NCBI GenBank assembly: GCA_964036045.1
Contig: OZ038379.1
Span: 180,684,436 to 180,748,435, forward strand
Length of the DNA: 64,000 bases
Direction of reading: 5' to 3'
From: Eutreptiella sp. 'Long Island Sound 2002'
Taxonomy: Eukaryota; Euglenozoa; Euglenophyceae; Eutreptiales; Eutreptiaceae
The translations under genes and the position numbers were made by a program. The notes under the pieces are model-generated. The model saw only the letters and a program-made list of their open reading frames with translations. It did no database searches and was not told where the DNA came from. The stretch's first letter is position 1. Each line of letters begins with the position of its first letter. This document shows positions 1 to 10,035 of the stretch, one piece after another.

Positions 1-1058
1 CCTGTTAGTGGTTAGTATACGCTGCTTGCTGAGCACATCATCAAAATCAAGGTCGCGTGGTTGCACTAGATTCATGGCACCGTGACGCCCAAACCACCTC
101 TGAGCACTTTAGGCTAGTCAGGCACCCAAAGTAGGTCCAAACCTATTACGACACAACTATTTTGGCTCCATAGGAGTGCGGAGGCACTTCCTTTTTCATG
201 ATGACCCTTGGGAAAAAATTGCATGGCGCGACTCACACTAGTTTTGACGGGCATAGCCTACGTGGCATAGTCAAACCTTGCCTAACCAAGCCCACCTGGC
301 CAACCCCAACTGGCCACCCCACCTGAACAGGGGCTGACTCGAAAGGTTCACGAGTACTCAAGATAGTTCTTGGAAAGTGGGCGACTCAAATATATCCCTG
401 TTAGACAGGGCACAAGGCGCAGACCCATACCTCATATACAAGGAAAGAGGAGGTACTCTCTAGTGCGGCGGCCAACCCTACCTTATCTTTTCTGCCAACA
501 GACCCTTTGGGACTTGGGGTGACCTTCCTTTCAAACCCTAGGCTTTGAAAGGAATATTGGGTCTGTAGTCACTAGTTTCAGGGATTTTGCCTTTGGATCC
601 CCTTCTTTGGTTGTTCCGAGGGCGACAGCTTTCCACTTGCAAACACCAACGTCTCACCATCCCCTCGGTTCAGAGGCGACCCTGCGCGCCGGACGGGCAG
701 AGACGGGCCCTGACTGCCGCCCAGGGGCCCTGCAGAGGGGCTGGGGAGCGGCAGGCGGTGGATGCCGGGGCCCTGTTCTGAGCTCCACCTGGACAGAGCT
801 GGGTCTCAGACCTCAGTATCAACCATGACTAAACGCCCTTTCTATACCCCTTTTCACATAAACTCCAGTGAGCACCATCAATAGAACTATCCTCATTTTA
901 GCCCCGAAAAACGGTAGTAAGTTTTGGGAAAGGGCCAAAACTAGGGTTCGAGTAGTTGCCAACATACAAAACTTGGCACAGCCTGCGCACTGGGTGACCA
1001 GTGGGGAGAGGCAGAGGCGGAGTATGCCCGGGTCACAATCATGAGGGACCCTCGCGGT
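1..1058. other. No gene recognised
   Basis: I see no supported coding exon or RNA gene here. The first 550 bases are of mixed composition with only short open frames on either strand. From about 600 the sequence becomes GC-richer, with open frames of 64-74 codons that lack convincing starts or domains. It may be intergenic, or intron or UTR of a minus-strand gene extending leftward. Confidence 0.4.
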
Positions 1059-1606
1059 TCAGAGGCGACCCTGCGCGCCAACGTAGTACCCATTGTCCGG
1101 TTTGCTGTGCTTCCCCTTTGGTACGTATGGATCAACTCTGGCACGGGGCTTCTCAATGTCGGCATTGTTCAACCTGAGGACCACTGTCTTCATCGTGGGA
1201 TTGGTATGGAACACGGAGAGCAAGAAATCGGAAACTATCCCCGACTGCAAGTCCATCAACACCGAACGCTGGGCGAAGATGCGTCCCGCGGTGGTGCCGG
1301 GTTGAAACGTGACACGCGTGGGAAGCGTCACAACTTCAGCGGTGTCCTCTTTGTCCCCCTGCCCCGGGAGATGGTGCGCGTACCGGCGCGCTCCGTGGCG
1401 GACGCGAGCCAACAATGACTGATGGTGGGCGGAATGGACATAAGCTGGAGAGCCTTGAGAGGGCAATTGTGCCAATTGCAGTGTCGTTTGAGGTATTTGC
1501 GTGCTTGTTTGCATAGCGTGCAATGTTTGCAGGTGCTTGTTTGACGGGTGAAATAATGAGCCGTGGAAGTGCGCACAGCGAAGCAAAAACACAATCAGCA
1601 AGTACA
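1059..1606 (-). CDS. Hypothetical protein with dUTPase-like motif spacing (exon or fragment)
   Basis: An open minus-strand frame of about 182 codons runs from an ATG at 1606 to TGA at 1059. The N-terminus (MYLLIVFLL) is hydrophobic and could be a signal or anchor segment. The middle is Q/T/S-rich. The C-terminal third has the order of trimeric dUTPase motifs: a strand-like segment, then GRIFAQRS (family motif G-R-I-x3-R-S), then GIVSDF (compare G-V-V/I-D-x-D-Y), then NPTMKTVVL and NNADI (compare K-G-D-R-I). The catalytic Asp context is altered and the final glycine-rich motif is absent, so activity is doubtful. Third positions are mostly G or C, as in the better exons. It could be an exon of a larger gene or a mobile-element relic. 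The domain assignment is my inference from motif spacing alone. Confidence 0.4.
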
Positions 1607-1946
1607 TTAGGAAGTGCAATCAGAAAGTGGTTTCTGGTCAGGAAGTATGGTCAGTATCCGCATTCTGCAACACCTTTATGATCTGCAAGGTAGTCAGGAA
1701 GTGGTCAGCGAGTAGTTAGTATGCGGTCATGAACCCGAGACCAACTTTTGTTACATGGCGATTTGGAGGAAACCCAGACGTGGCCGTCCACTATTTTTAT
1801 TGTCCAGGTGGCCTGTGATGCTTGTTTTGCTATTTCAAGGGGGGGAGGGGGGGTAGACTCAATCTTTTTTGGGGGGGTTCCTGCTACCCCCTTCCCGGGA
1901 CACCACATACATGTGCAGAAGGGGGAAATGACCCCGCAACCCATCA

Positions 1947-2495
1947 CCTAGGAGGGTACGGCGTCGCGTGGCAATGCTGGAATCGCTGTGCTACATCCGG
2001 GTCATGGGACACGGCCCCACCCGGCGATCTGCAGATATCCCGCAAGATGCCGTGCAGCGCACAGCTGACTGGATGCGGTAGTGAGAGGTGAGAGGCGTGC
2101 CGCTCGGCGCGGAGGAAAGCACGAATGGTTCGTTGGGACGTCTAGTACGCCTCATGCATAGAGGCCACCATCCATGAGTACATGGCACGGAGGTAGTAGT
2201 GTGACATGGCCACCCACGTCTCAAATCGTTGGAACGCAATCCTCATGTGGTGCAAAGCCGAATTGCCAAGGGATGATCCCTGCCACCTATGGTCATCACA
2301 CTTGCTGGATGCATAGTGGGCCCGTCGAGCAAAGGGCGTGCACATGTAGTGCAGGTGCCCATGCGCTGGTAGAAGGGTCTGTGTTCTATAGTGAGTAATA
2401 CTGCGTAGGCCAGTGCCCATCGGTGTGGTGATGACGCCGTAGTTGCGCGCACAAGTAGCTTCCCACACCAAGGAAATAGTATGGTAGCGGGTCAC
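1947..2495 (-). pseudogene. Coding-like frame interrupted by TAG at 2142
   Basis: A minus-strand frame is open from before 2495 to a TAG at 2142, then open again in the same frame for about 65 codons to about 1947. The first part is rich in aromatic and charged residues (WVAMSHYYLRAMYSWMVAS near its end) and does not look like random translation. A second overlapping frame (1991-2239) is also open, so splicing or a frameshift is an alternative to simple decay. I recognise no family. Confidence 0.28.
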
Positions 2496-2593
2496 AAAGG
2501 ACCAAGTAAGGGCACACCATCCCCGGTGTGCCTATAGCAATAGCCGCGCGGGGGCTCTATGAGCACGTACCACCCCTTGGATCACAGAGTGGT

Positions 2594-2634
2594 GCAGCCA
2601 CAACCACTTCTGGCAGCCACAACCACTTCTGGCA
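2594..2634. repeat. 19-bp tandem duplication
   Basis: The unit GCAGCCACAACCACTTCTG occurs twice head to tail with no mismatch, the second copy starting at 2613. Confidence 0.85.
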
Positions 2635-2932
2635 GCTATGGGACACATATCTAGCCTCCACAGTTTGATAGAGCTGCAAATACTAATGGTCCATGTGGGC
2701 TAGGGGCCGAATCAACATCCCAAACACCTGATGCATTCTTCAGTCTCATCCATTCCTTTCCACACATGCTCAGTTCCGCGGCCTAGCAGCACAACGGCTG
2801 TCTCAAGCTCATACGGGGTTGACACTGCACCAGTGCGTGCTGCAGTGGGTAAAGGGGTTCCCTCACCTGCGCACAGGTGTTTCACGATGACCTACTGGCA
2901 GCTAAGATACTGAGTAGGATGTTGGCATGGGA

Positions 2933-3518
2933 CAGTGATGGATCTAATTGGGGGGGTGGGTGTCCCTCCCTCCCCCCCCCCCTGTTGTGACGAGGCGTCA
3001 CAATACGCGTCACAAAAAAACCCGGTCACAGATTGAGCCACGCAGGGTACCAGGAGGCAAGCAGGACAACCCTTCCAGAGAGGCATGTGTGTGCAGCAGG
3101 GTACAGGCAACAACAAACAGTTTTTTTTTGTTTCTGGGTAGTCCACCAGGGTTCTTATTCACTGTCACCAGACAAATCGGCAGTCTTCAGAGCCTACAGA
3201 GAACACAGTGTCAGTTGACACCGCGTCTCATCTCTATGCTGTGCATGCAATGGATGGATGCATGTCACAAAAAACAGCAAGGTCAGAAGCAAGGTCAGAA
3301 GCACAGACACAACTATTCAGCAACCTGCCCACATGCCCTCAGGAAATACCACTGCCCTCAGGAAGTACCGCAGAGCCTTTTGGGTGTCACAATATTTTCA
3401 GAAAAGCTGTTTTCCCACTATGGCCTATTGTATTTTTTGTGACATGTCACAATTCACTACCCCCCCCCCACCCCCCACCCCCACCCCCTGAGTGGCGCAC
3501 AAATTAGATCCATCACTG
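2933..3518. mobile_element. hAT-like non-autonomous element (586 bp)
   Basis: The ends are a perfect 17-bp terminal inverted repeat, CAGTGATGGATCTAATT at 2933-2949 and its reverse complement at 3502-3518. It begins with CAGTG, matching the CAGNG start common in hAT transposons. The flanks GCATGGGA (2925-2932) and CCATGGGA (3519-3526) form an 8-bp target duplication with one mismatch, the hAT length. Inside each end is a G/C-rich tract and a GTGAC...GTCACAA-type motif. No transposase frame is present, so it would need a trans-acting enzyme. Confidence 0.7.
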
Positions 3519-3567
3519 CCATGGGAGTGTCTATAATTCGCTTGTAGGATCTGCATGGGTGGGGGCT

Positions 3568-3628
3568 CCCTATTACACCACCCTACAACACGACCCTATT
3601 ACACCACCCTAATACACCACCCTATTAA
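3568..3628. repeat. 13-bp minisatellite, about 4.5 copies
   Basis: Units related to CCCTATTACACCA are repeated with one or two changes per copy. The array lies just before a poly(A) tract. Confidence 0.8.
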
Positions 3629-3660
3629 GGGGGGGCAAAAACAGGCACGGGTGGGAAATG

Positions 3661-3683
3661 GTAAAAAAAAAAAAAAAAAAAAA
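3661..3683 (+). repeat. Poly(A) tract of about 22 A
   Basis: An uninterrupted A run. It could be a retroposed tail, but I found no flanking target duplication or gene body that would prove this. Confidence 0.8.
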
Positions 3684-3732
3684 GATGCCCAGCGCACTGA
3701 TACACCCCCTTTATCTCATCCCTCCTTTATCA

Positions 3733-4114
3733 TTTGAGGGAGTAGTCGCACCGTGCCAAGTATTTGAACAACTTCCCCAGCAGATGGTCTACCGGGAGAG
3801 GGGTTGTAGATGGTACCTAGTAGGCTCTGAAGTGTTACCATTCCCCCTGGTTGGCTCTCAATGGTTGGCTCTCAATGGTTGCTGTTATATCCTGGTGGGC
3901 CTTGGATGATCACTGTTATTTCCTGATGGGCTCTGGATAGTTACTGTTATTTCTTGGTGGGACCTGGTTGCTGTTATTTCCTGGTGGGTCCTGGATGGCT
4001 ACTGTTATTTCCTACTGTGTCCTGGATGGCTACCATTAGTTCTCAACAACTCAAATACTTGCACCGTGCGCGCACCGTGCACGCACCGTGCGTGCACCGT
4101 GCCCGGTACTCCCT
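3733..4114. mobile_element. Inverted-repeat element with 8-bp direct repeats
   Basis: CTTTATCA occurs at 3725-3732 and 4115-4122, flanking a segment whose ends are imperfect inverted repeats. The left end carries AGGGAGTAGTCGCACCGTGCC and an AAGTATTTGAACAACTT arm. The right end, read inverted, carries AGGGAGTACCGGGCACGG and the matching AAGTATTTGAG arm. The interior holds a tandem repeat of about 37 bp (3836-4035, CTGTTATTTCCTGGTGGG type) and four copies of GCACCGTGC with spacers (4060-4105). A related right end occurs at about 5307-5335. Class is uncertain; 8-bp duplications fit hAT. Confidence 0.5.
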
Positions 4115-4235
4115 CTTTATCAAGAAAAGATTGGCACCAACCGGCAGTGTTGGTTTGTATCGCCACCAATGCAAACCACACCTTCTGCACACTGCCGGTT
4201 CTGCCCCTTTGCCATTATACTCTAGGCACTGTATG

Positions 4236-4748
4236 TCACTGTGGTTGCCACGGCACCCTACCCTCATACACACATGGAATGAATGCAAGGTGAAATGTTG
4301 TCCATACGTCAGACACGTGAATCTTCACATGGCAACTGTGCACATATGGAATGAAATTGGGCTGGCTTCTACCAAACACCCATTGGGCACAGTTAATGTT
4401 ATTGAGATTGCATGGCACAAATTCACGAACCAATTCACCCTCAAAACCCTGCTCCCTGGCAGCAGGGATGGGGTGGGGGGCGGTTGGGAAAGTTCTGTCC
4501 GCCCTTCCCTGGGCACGGCACGTTCCAGCCCTGATGAAGTACAGCCGCCCTGATGAAGTAGCCCCTGCTGGCTCCAGAACCCCCTCCTGTGTGCTTCCAG
4601 TGTGGGCAAAGAACCATACTCGATACCTGGACCTCCCTCTTCCTCTGCATCTGTAGCCCCCTGCCCGCCAACTAGTGATGGGCACATCGCCAGCGGTATC
4701 ATCATAGGTGGAGCTCGCAGGGCACTGTGTGCCCAGCCGATGCAGCAT
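4236..4748 (-). CDS. Weak hypothetical ORF
   Basis: A minus-strand frame of 170 codons from ATG 4748 to a stop at 4236. The first half is R/G-rich. The second half (EGELVREFVPCNLNNINC, then alternating aromatic and charged residues) looks more protein-like. No domain is recognised, and overlapping open frames exist on both strands, so chance is a real alternative. Confidence 0.2.
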   Translation of the reverse strand: MLHRLGTQCPASSTYDDTAGDVPITSWRAGGYRCRGRGRSRYRVWFFAHTGSTQEGVLEPAGATSSGRLYFIRAGTCRAQGRADRTFPTAPHPIPAAREQGFEGELVREFVPCNLNNINCAQWVFGRSQPNFIPYVHSCHVKIHVSDVWTTFHLAFIPCVYEGRVPWQPQ

Positions 4749-4899
4749 CGCCCGCTGCACCGACGCCAGGGGGTCTGCCCGGGAAATAGCTCAATTGGAG
4801 GAAGGCCACAAGCAGGTCACAAAGCGCTCCACACATGCACGTCCTGGTATGCATAAGTCGGGGAGGGGGGTGCACCTTAAAGGCTGAAGGAGTATGCTG

Positions 4900-6700
4900 G
4901 TACTTCAGGGTGTGGCTGTGGGGGGGGGGGGGGGGGCTGACTGCGGCGTTTGGGAGTGGTCACTGCCCACCACCGACACTACCCCAGTGAAACAAAGCGC
5001 CATGGGGAACATATCATTTCAATGTACAGTGAGGGGTGAGCATAGGCGTCTGATGGAGGTTCAATGCCATGCTGTAGAGGGTCAGCTGCAGGGGTACAGA
5101 AACACTGTGCAAAGGTGCTGTATGTCGGTTCATATGAGCACTGCTTTTTGCCCCCTTTCAGGCCCAATGGCACGAAAATGTTAAACAAAAAACCGGAATC
5201 CAATCCATTGAGGCACCCTGCACAGAACGCCCCCCAAAAGCAAGACCTGCACCAGAGAAAAAAACTGCCAGGTCCACTCAAATCCCGGCATAAAAACTGG
5301 CAGTGTGTGCACCGTGCATACTACTCCCTTTGAGAGAGGCAATCTTCTCCTTGCCCAAACATCACTTCAAGGAGGACACAAGCCCATTGAGACACATATG
5401 GCTGTCGTGCAGGAGGCTTCACTGCAGGGTTGGGAGGTGGGTTGTCCTGATGCAGCGACCATGAGACATGGCATAATATAGGGGCCTGTGAGTGGAGACC
5501 ACATGTTCCCCCCTCTGTCTCTGTCTGCGTCCTGCCCCCAAATCGCTTCGTGGTGAAGGGGTCGCCCTCACCAACCCCAGAGATAGCAGGATGCCAGCGG
5601 CTTGTGTGCCACACACTCTGCCCCCCTGGCCCAGCCCTTTTGGAATCCATGCTCCACGTCGGTCCGCTCCGCCTCGGCCCTTGCCTTTGCCTTTGCTCTT
5701 GGCTGCCCTTGGGTGCGCTCCTAATGCACCCCCCAGGTAGCCCCTACCCCAGCCCACTGCAGTGCTGGGGTGTACCCGGCACAAGTCCTTATGGTACACC
5801 CGGTGCTGCACCCAGACCGATCCGGCCCCGTTTCCCCAAATTTCCCCCCCGTTTGCCCTGTTTTTCCTGTGATCTATGATGTACCGGAGGTATACCGGAT
5901 CTCGGATTTTCGCGGCCCTGCCACTGTGCCGGACTCCGAGGTCACCAGGCAGCCACTCTGATGTGGAGATGGGGGGGCCGAGCTCCATGAGCTGCCGGCC
6001 CTGACAAATCGTGAGGGGGCCTGCGTGACAATCCCTGTACGTCGAAACTGGCAGCGCCTGAGGCGACCAAAGAGGCCGGCAAGGGGGCGGGGGGCGCTCC
6101 ATCAAAGCGTGTGGGGTACTGTATGGCACACCTGGTGTCCGGTGCCATGTGTTTTGTGCGACCTGCTTTGGTTGATCAAGGGCATTTGTGAGCGCTCCAG
6201 CCCCCACTGCACTTTAGGAGGGCACAGGCCTGGTAGGGCACGCATTCCCATGCTTCGCAAGGAGCAGGATCAGCGTCTATGGCTGGAATAGCTTTGGGTT
6301 ATTGGGGAAGGGTCAGACATGTGAGGGTGCACTACCCAGGGCCGCGGGGGGGGGGGGCTGCCTGACCGCCCGTACCTGCCCTTCTCTCGCCTCTGGGTAG
6401 GATCTGATCGTGTTGTTCAGGTCGCGTCCTCTGAGGGTCCTCCGAGGCGGCCAGCCGTTGACGGTCACTGCCCCATATGTAAGGGAAAGAGGACCGGAGG
6501 ATTGACCTCCTTTGAAAAGGATTGGGAAAGGCTCCGTCGTACACCATCCAGATGTGCATGGGGGGGGGGGGGGGGGAGCGTTTGCTCGGCGCTCCTTTTT
6601 GACAAATGTTCCCGACTTCAGCACCCCCAGAGAAGCCGGGCAGTATCTGATGCACAAATAGAATGGCACGAGGCATCCACGGGGTGATACGACAGATTTG
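4900..6700. other. No supported gene; G/C homopolymer-rich
   Basis: Contains runs of G at 4920-4936, 6347-6358 and 6560-6577. A 262-codon minus-strand frame (5419-6207) exists but shows no domain or splice logic and I treat it as chance. A copy of the GCACCGTGC...ACTCCCTTTGAG element end lies at 5307-5335. Confidence 0.4.
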
Positions 6701-6880
6701 TGGGCCAAGTACCCCGGTGCCCTGCCTTTTCATGGTGGCTCGTATGGGCGTGCAACGGCCGTGCTCTCTGTGGCGTGGGGCGACTGCGCGTGCAGGGCAC
6801 ATCTACGGCATCTGCTGTGATCGCCCTGTTCGTGTGCGACCATCCACAGGTTTGGACCATCGGAATGACATGGGCTCACC

Positions 6881-7453
6881 TTCTGTTCCACGACTCCCTT
6901 TGTCTTCTCCACCGAGGGACACTCTGGCATGGGGCGTGCGTGGTTCACGCCCGGTGCATTACGAAGTGACGTTTGTGTTGGGGTTTGCATCGCTGGATCT
7001 TGCAGCACGCAGTGCATTACGCGGGATTGCGCCGTGTGTAGTATCATACCCCACTTGCGAGGCACCTCCGTCGTTGAAACAAAGGGCACGCCACGCGCTT
7101 CCCCCTCGCCTGGTACAACGTAGCCCACAATGGCTGCGATACACACCAAAGTAATGCAGGTTTGCTGCCTGAAGACAGCTGTGCTCCAACACCTTCCCGA
7201 GGGGACGTTGCCGAGAAGAGCGTGAACTAGGCAAATTGTCTGGTGTACTATTTAAGTGGCCATCCAACTCCTTCGTACTCAGTTGAGGCTCAGTAGTATC
7301 GCCATTTGTAACACATCTTTGGGTGCTCTCCGCTGGGCTTCTTCCCTGTATTTGCATCTGCTCCTCCACACTGCTCATAAGCGTGGGTTGGTTTGGTTGC
7401 ACAGCAGAAGAAGGGCTCATAGCTGATGTGCACCAAATGGCACCCGCCGTCAT
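6881..7453 (-). CDS. Putative exons of a membrane-anchored protein
   Basis: Two overlapping minus-strand frames look coding. One starts at ATG 7453 and is S/T/Q-rich (MSPSSAVQPNQPTL). The other contains a hydrophobic stretch (TCITLVCIAAIVGYVV) typical of a transmembrane helix, followed by a polar region that ends at a strong donor, AAG|GTGAGC, near 6881. They could be separate exons joined by splicing around 7190-7200, or one gene with a frameshift. No family recognised. The donor and the hydrophobic segment are seen directly; their linkage is inferred. Confidence 0.32.
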
Positions 7454-7636
7454 GATGCCCGCCAGCGGTCAGTCACAGCACCAGGCGCGGGGTAAATAGG
7501 GGCATGTGGTGCGGGGTCAGCAAAGGCATGGGGGTCCGAAAGGTATTCAAACCCTAAAATAGTAACAACCAAAGAACGGCAGGCCAAAATCATCAAAACA
7601 GCGATGGTATGAAACAGACGAATCGAGAGGTATGTC
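7450..7636 (-). CDS. Small ORF with N-terminal hydrophobic segment
   Basis: Starts at an ATG near 7636 (MTYLSIRLFHTIAVLMILAC), giving a likely signal anchor of about 25 residues, then a short proline/alanine-rich tail ending at TGA 7450. Its stop overlaps the ATG of the next frame (ATGA at 7450-7453), an arrangement unusual in eukaryotes that may be accidental. No family recognised. Confidence 0.28.
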
Positions 7637-7848
7637 ATGTTAGAGTGCTGTCTCAGACTAAGGCGCAATGTCTGGTACTACACGTGAGCGAAGCGGAGAT
7701 CCATGAGATCCTTGAAACGTAAAGCTTGGCACTGTGTACCAACAAAATGCGGTTGTAGGGTGTGGGTGTGCCAGCCACCGCGCTATCTCACGCGTCGATA
7801 TAACCGCTCGGGAAAATCAGAAGCGCGAGAATAGCAACAGGCACGAGA

Positions 7849-8104
7849 CTACATAAACGAAATGGAGTTGCAAGACCCACAGTACACAAAGCGCAGACGA
7901 AGGACGTGCGAGACCATGCACATGAGGCGCTTACAAGAGGGGCTCATGCGGTCTACTTGGGGCATGCAAATGGCGGCATGAAGAGAGAGCTGACAAGGCA
8001 CATACAGTCCACAAACACAGTGGAGCAGTGGGAAAGATTGGTTCAGCTGGGCACAAGAATTGTGTAACATGCATTCGTGTCATGAGAACACACAACAACA
8101 CATC
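7849..8104. other. No supported gene
   Basis: A 73-codon minus-strand frame (7849-8070) is Cys-rich but carries no recognisable domain or splice site. Confidence 0.3.
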
Positions 8105-8747
8105 CTAAGAATCATCGTCAAGCAGGCCAGCAGGTCGGGGTAAGTGAGCCAGGGTCAGCACGGGATAGAGGGCAAGGGTCCGGAAAAGGCAACAGGGCTT
8201 GGCAGCACTGGGCCGCATGCCCTTGAAAGCAATATGACGGTCAAATAACATTTGCATTCTTGCTGGAGTCAGGAGGTTGGAGCGAACTCCAGAGAGCTGG
8301 ATATACTGGATGCCAAATGGGAAAGAGAGGCCGTCCATACTGGGTGCGCGGTGGCTTGCAGCTCACACACGTGGACGTCACAGGTATTTACAGGGATCAT
8401 ACAGCCCACCAGAATTCCTGTTGTTGTTAAATTCCATGAATGCAGGGAGGTGACTGAATAGTGCGTGGTGCAACCAGTGTCGCGTGTCATGTCTGCTGTA
8501 TTACCCGCTTGTTGGTCAGGGTCAGTGCCGGGGATGTCGGGTGCGGTTAGAGTAGTCTTGTGGCCGAGGGTGGGATGTCTGTCCCACTGCTCACAATGGC
8601 AGCAAATTTCCCCGGGGGACCACTCCCCCGCTGGTGCTGACAAGCTTCACATCCAGCCAATCCCAGACCATGAAGTTCGGAGGCTGCTCTCCACCGCATC
8701 CGGGACAGGAACTCTTTTAACACTGGGTCAAAGGGTTTCCAGACCAC
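8105..8747 (-). pseudogene. Coding-like minus-strand fragments in three frames
   Basis: Three successive minus-strand pieces look like protein. The first, 8747-8640, contains FDPVLKEFLSRMRW and ends with a CEAC pair. The second, about 8638-8392, follows a possible acceptor TTGTCAG and contains CCHC with EQWDRHP, ending at a donor-like CCT|GTAAAT. The third, about 8360-8105, contains SFPFGIQYIQLSGVRS and ends with an acidic LLDDDS before TAG. Phases of the obvious splice sites do not all agree, so either unseen exons or frameshifts separate them. The Cys/His cluster might be a small zinc-binding unit; no family is named. Confidence 0.33.
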
Positions 8748-9518
8748 CGAGTGCTGTGCATGCTATTGGCGTGCTGCAGTTCCAGGCATTCTGCCCGTGG
8801 GGTCACCAGTGGACTGTGCCCGGTGTCAGGCCGTTCTTGTTGCTTCTGCGCTCAGGCTGAAGATCGGGGGCGGTGAAAAATGTAACTTGTGCACAAAAAA
8901 GTCGCCGGTGCGAGTGAATTTTTTCTGCTCAATGCTGTGTAATTTTCGAAAAAAAAATGAAAATCAGACCACCCGGAAAAAAAATCGCGCTCACAAGCTA
9001 CATGGGGCCAAGCGTTTCGCGGGGTCAGGGGCCCACTCCGATGCACGAATCGGCAGGGGCCGGAAAGCACAACTCCGTGCGTCACATACAAAAGCGAAAA
9101 GACCCCCTTCCCCCGGGGCGACGACACGCATCGAACTGTCCCGAGGCAGGCCGCACCGCAAATAGAGGGAGGCGCGTGCGCCAGCGGCCTTGGGGCGGGG
9201 CGGCGGCGGAACACCCGCCACCGGGTCCGGGCAGGAAGTGGCAGGCCCAGGCCCCAGGGCCACCCCTGCGGGCCGAGGGATTGATAGTCACGGGGCGTCG
9301 GAAGATTTGGACCGCCCAGGGGGCTGCACCGCGCTTCTACGGCAGACGCAGACGGCAGCGCCCGCCATGCGTGAGCCATCACCCGCCGGGTGTGGCACAG
9401 CCGCGCAGGACGCATCTGCAGAGTGGATGGCATTCGTGTCGCCGGGCTCTGGATGCTTGGGACGCTGCGACTTCCGACCGGAAGCGACTGCCATGGGCAC
9501 AGGCCCCCACCGCGTCCA
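8748..9518. other. Region 3' of the IQ-motif gene, no clear gene
   Basis: Local A- and T-runs at 8930-8990 are followed by GC-rich sequence. Several long open frames on both strands overlap here (for example 8852-9433 minus and 8957-9661 plus), none with a domain. Part is probably the 3' UTR of the minus-strand gene that stops at 9519. Confidence 0.35.
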
Positions 9519-9713
9519 TCACTTCCAGAAACCCGTCGGGAATAACTCCTTCTTCCGCCGCAGCAGGACGCCCCCCAAGTACCGGAAGGCCTTCTCTTGC
9601 CCCTCGGTCCGGGCCAAGTACAAGCGCCATTCCCGCTGCAGCACCAGCGCAGCTCTTGTGACTCGGGCGCGCTCCAAGTTCAGCCGATGGGACTCCAAAT
9701 TCATGGCCAACGC
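9519..9713 (-). CDS. IQ-motif protein, terminal exon
   Basis: Acceptor GTCTCAG at 9714 opens phase 0 and the exon runs 64 codons to TGA at 9519. It holds an IQ motif, ALVLQREWRLYLAR, a calmodulin or light-chain binding helix, between basic helices (NLESHRLNLERARV before, RRKKELFPTGFWK at the end). The upstream exon at 10811-11054 ends in phase 0, so the two join in frame. The stop is taken as the natural C-terminus because no good donor precedes it in a better frame; CCG|GTACTT is a weaker alternative. Confidence 0.68.
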   Translation of the reverse strand, partial: ALAMNLESHRLNLERARVTRAALVLQREWRLYLARTEGQEKAFRYLGGVLLRRKKELFPTGFWK

Positions 9714-9974
9714 CTGAGACCGGGCAGAGCGCCGCAGCGCGCGAGGCTGTGCCGATGCCCCTGTTCGGGCGGGGCCCTGGGGTTGTTGGGCCGTTGTTGA
9801 ACCCTTTGCCGCCTCCTCGCGCCCCCTACAGCGGCCCCGCTCCCCTTTGCTTGCCGCCCCGTTGCGGCGCAAATGCCCTACTCACGTGCACATGGGTGCC
9901 GGGGGGCAGGGGTGGATACAAATAGCGTTCACGGGGCATGCGATGGACAAAGGGCATGCCCGGCAGGAGACTGG

Positions 9975-10035
9975 GGGGGGGGGGGGGAGCTAATCCCCTA
10001 CCACCCTCACCCCCCCCCCCGACCAACCATCTGCT
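9975..10035. repeat. Paired poly(G) and poly(C) tracts
   Basis: A run of about 15 G is followed within 40 bases by a run of about 11 C, capable of pairing on either strand. It lies in the last intron of the IQ-motif gene. Confidence 0.7.

Noticed and set aside
3661-3683. Poly(A) tail of a processed pseudogene
   Set aside because: No coding remnant upstream and no flanking target duplication around the tract.
5419-6207. 262-codon minus-strand ORF
   Set aside because: No domain, no convincing splice signals, and other frames are comparably open; best treated as chance.
8105-8747. KDZ-type transposase with a CxC cluster
   Set aside because: The Cys/His pattern is too short and no KDZ core motif follows.
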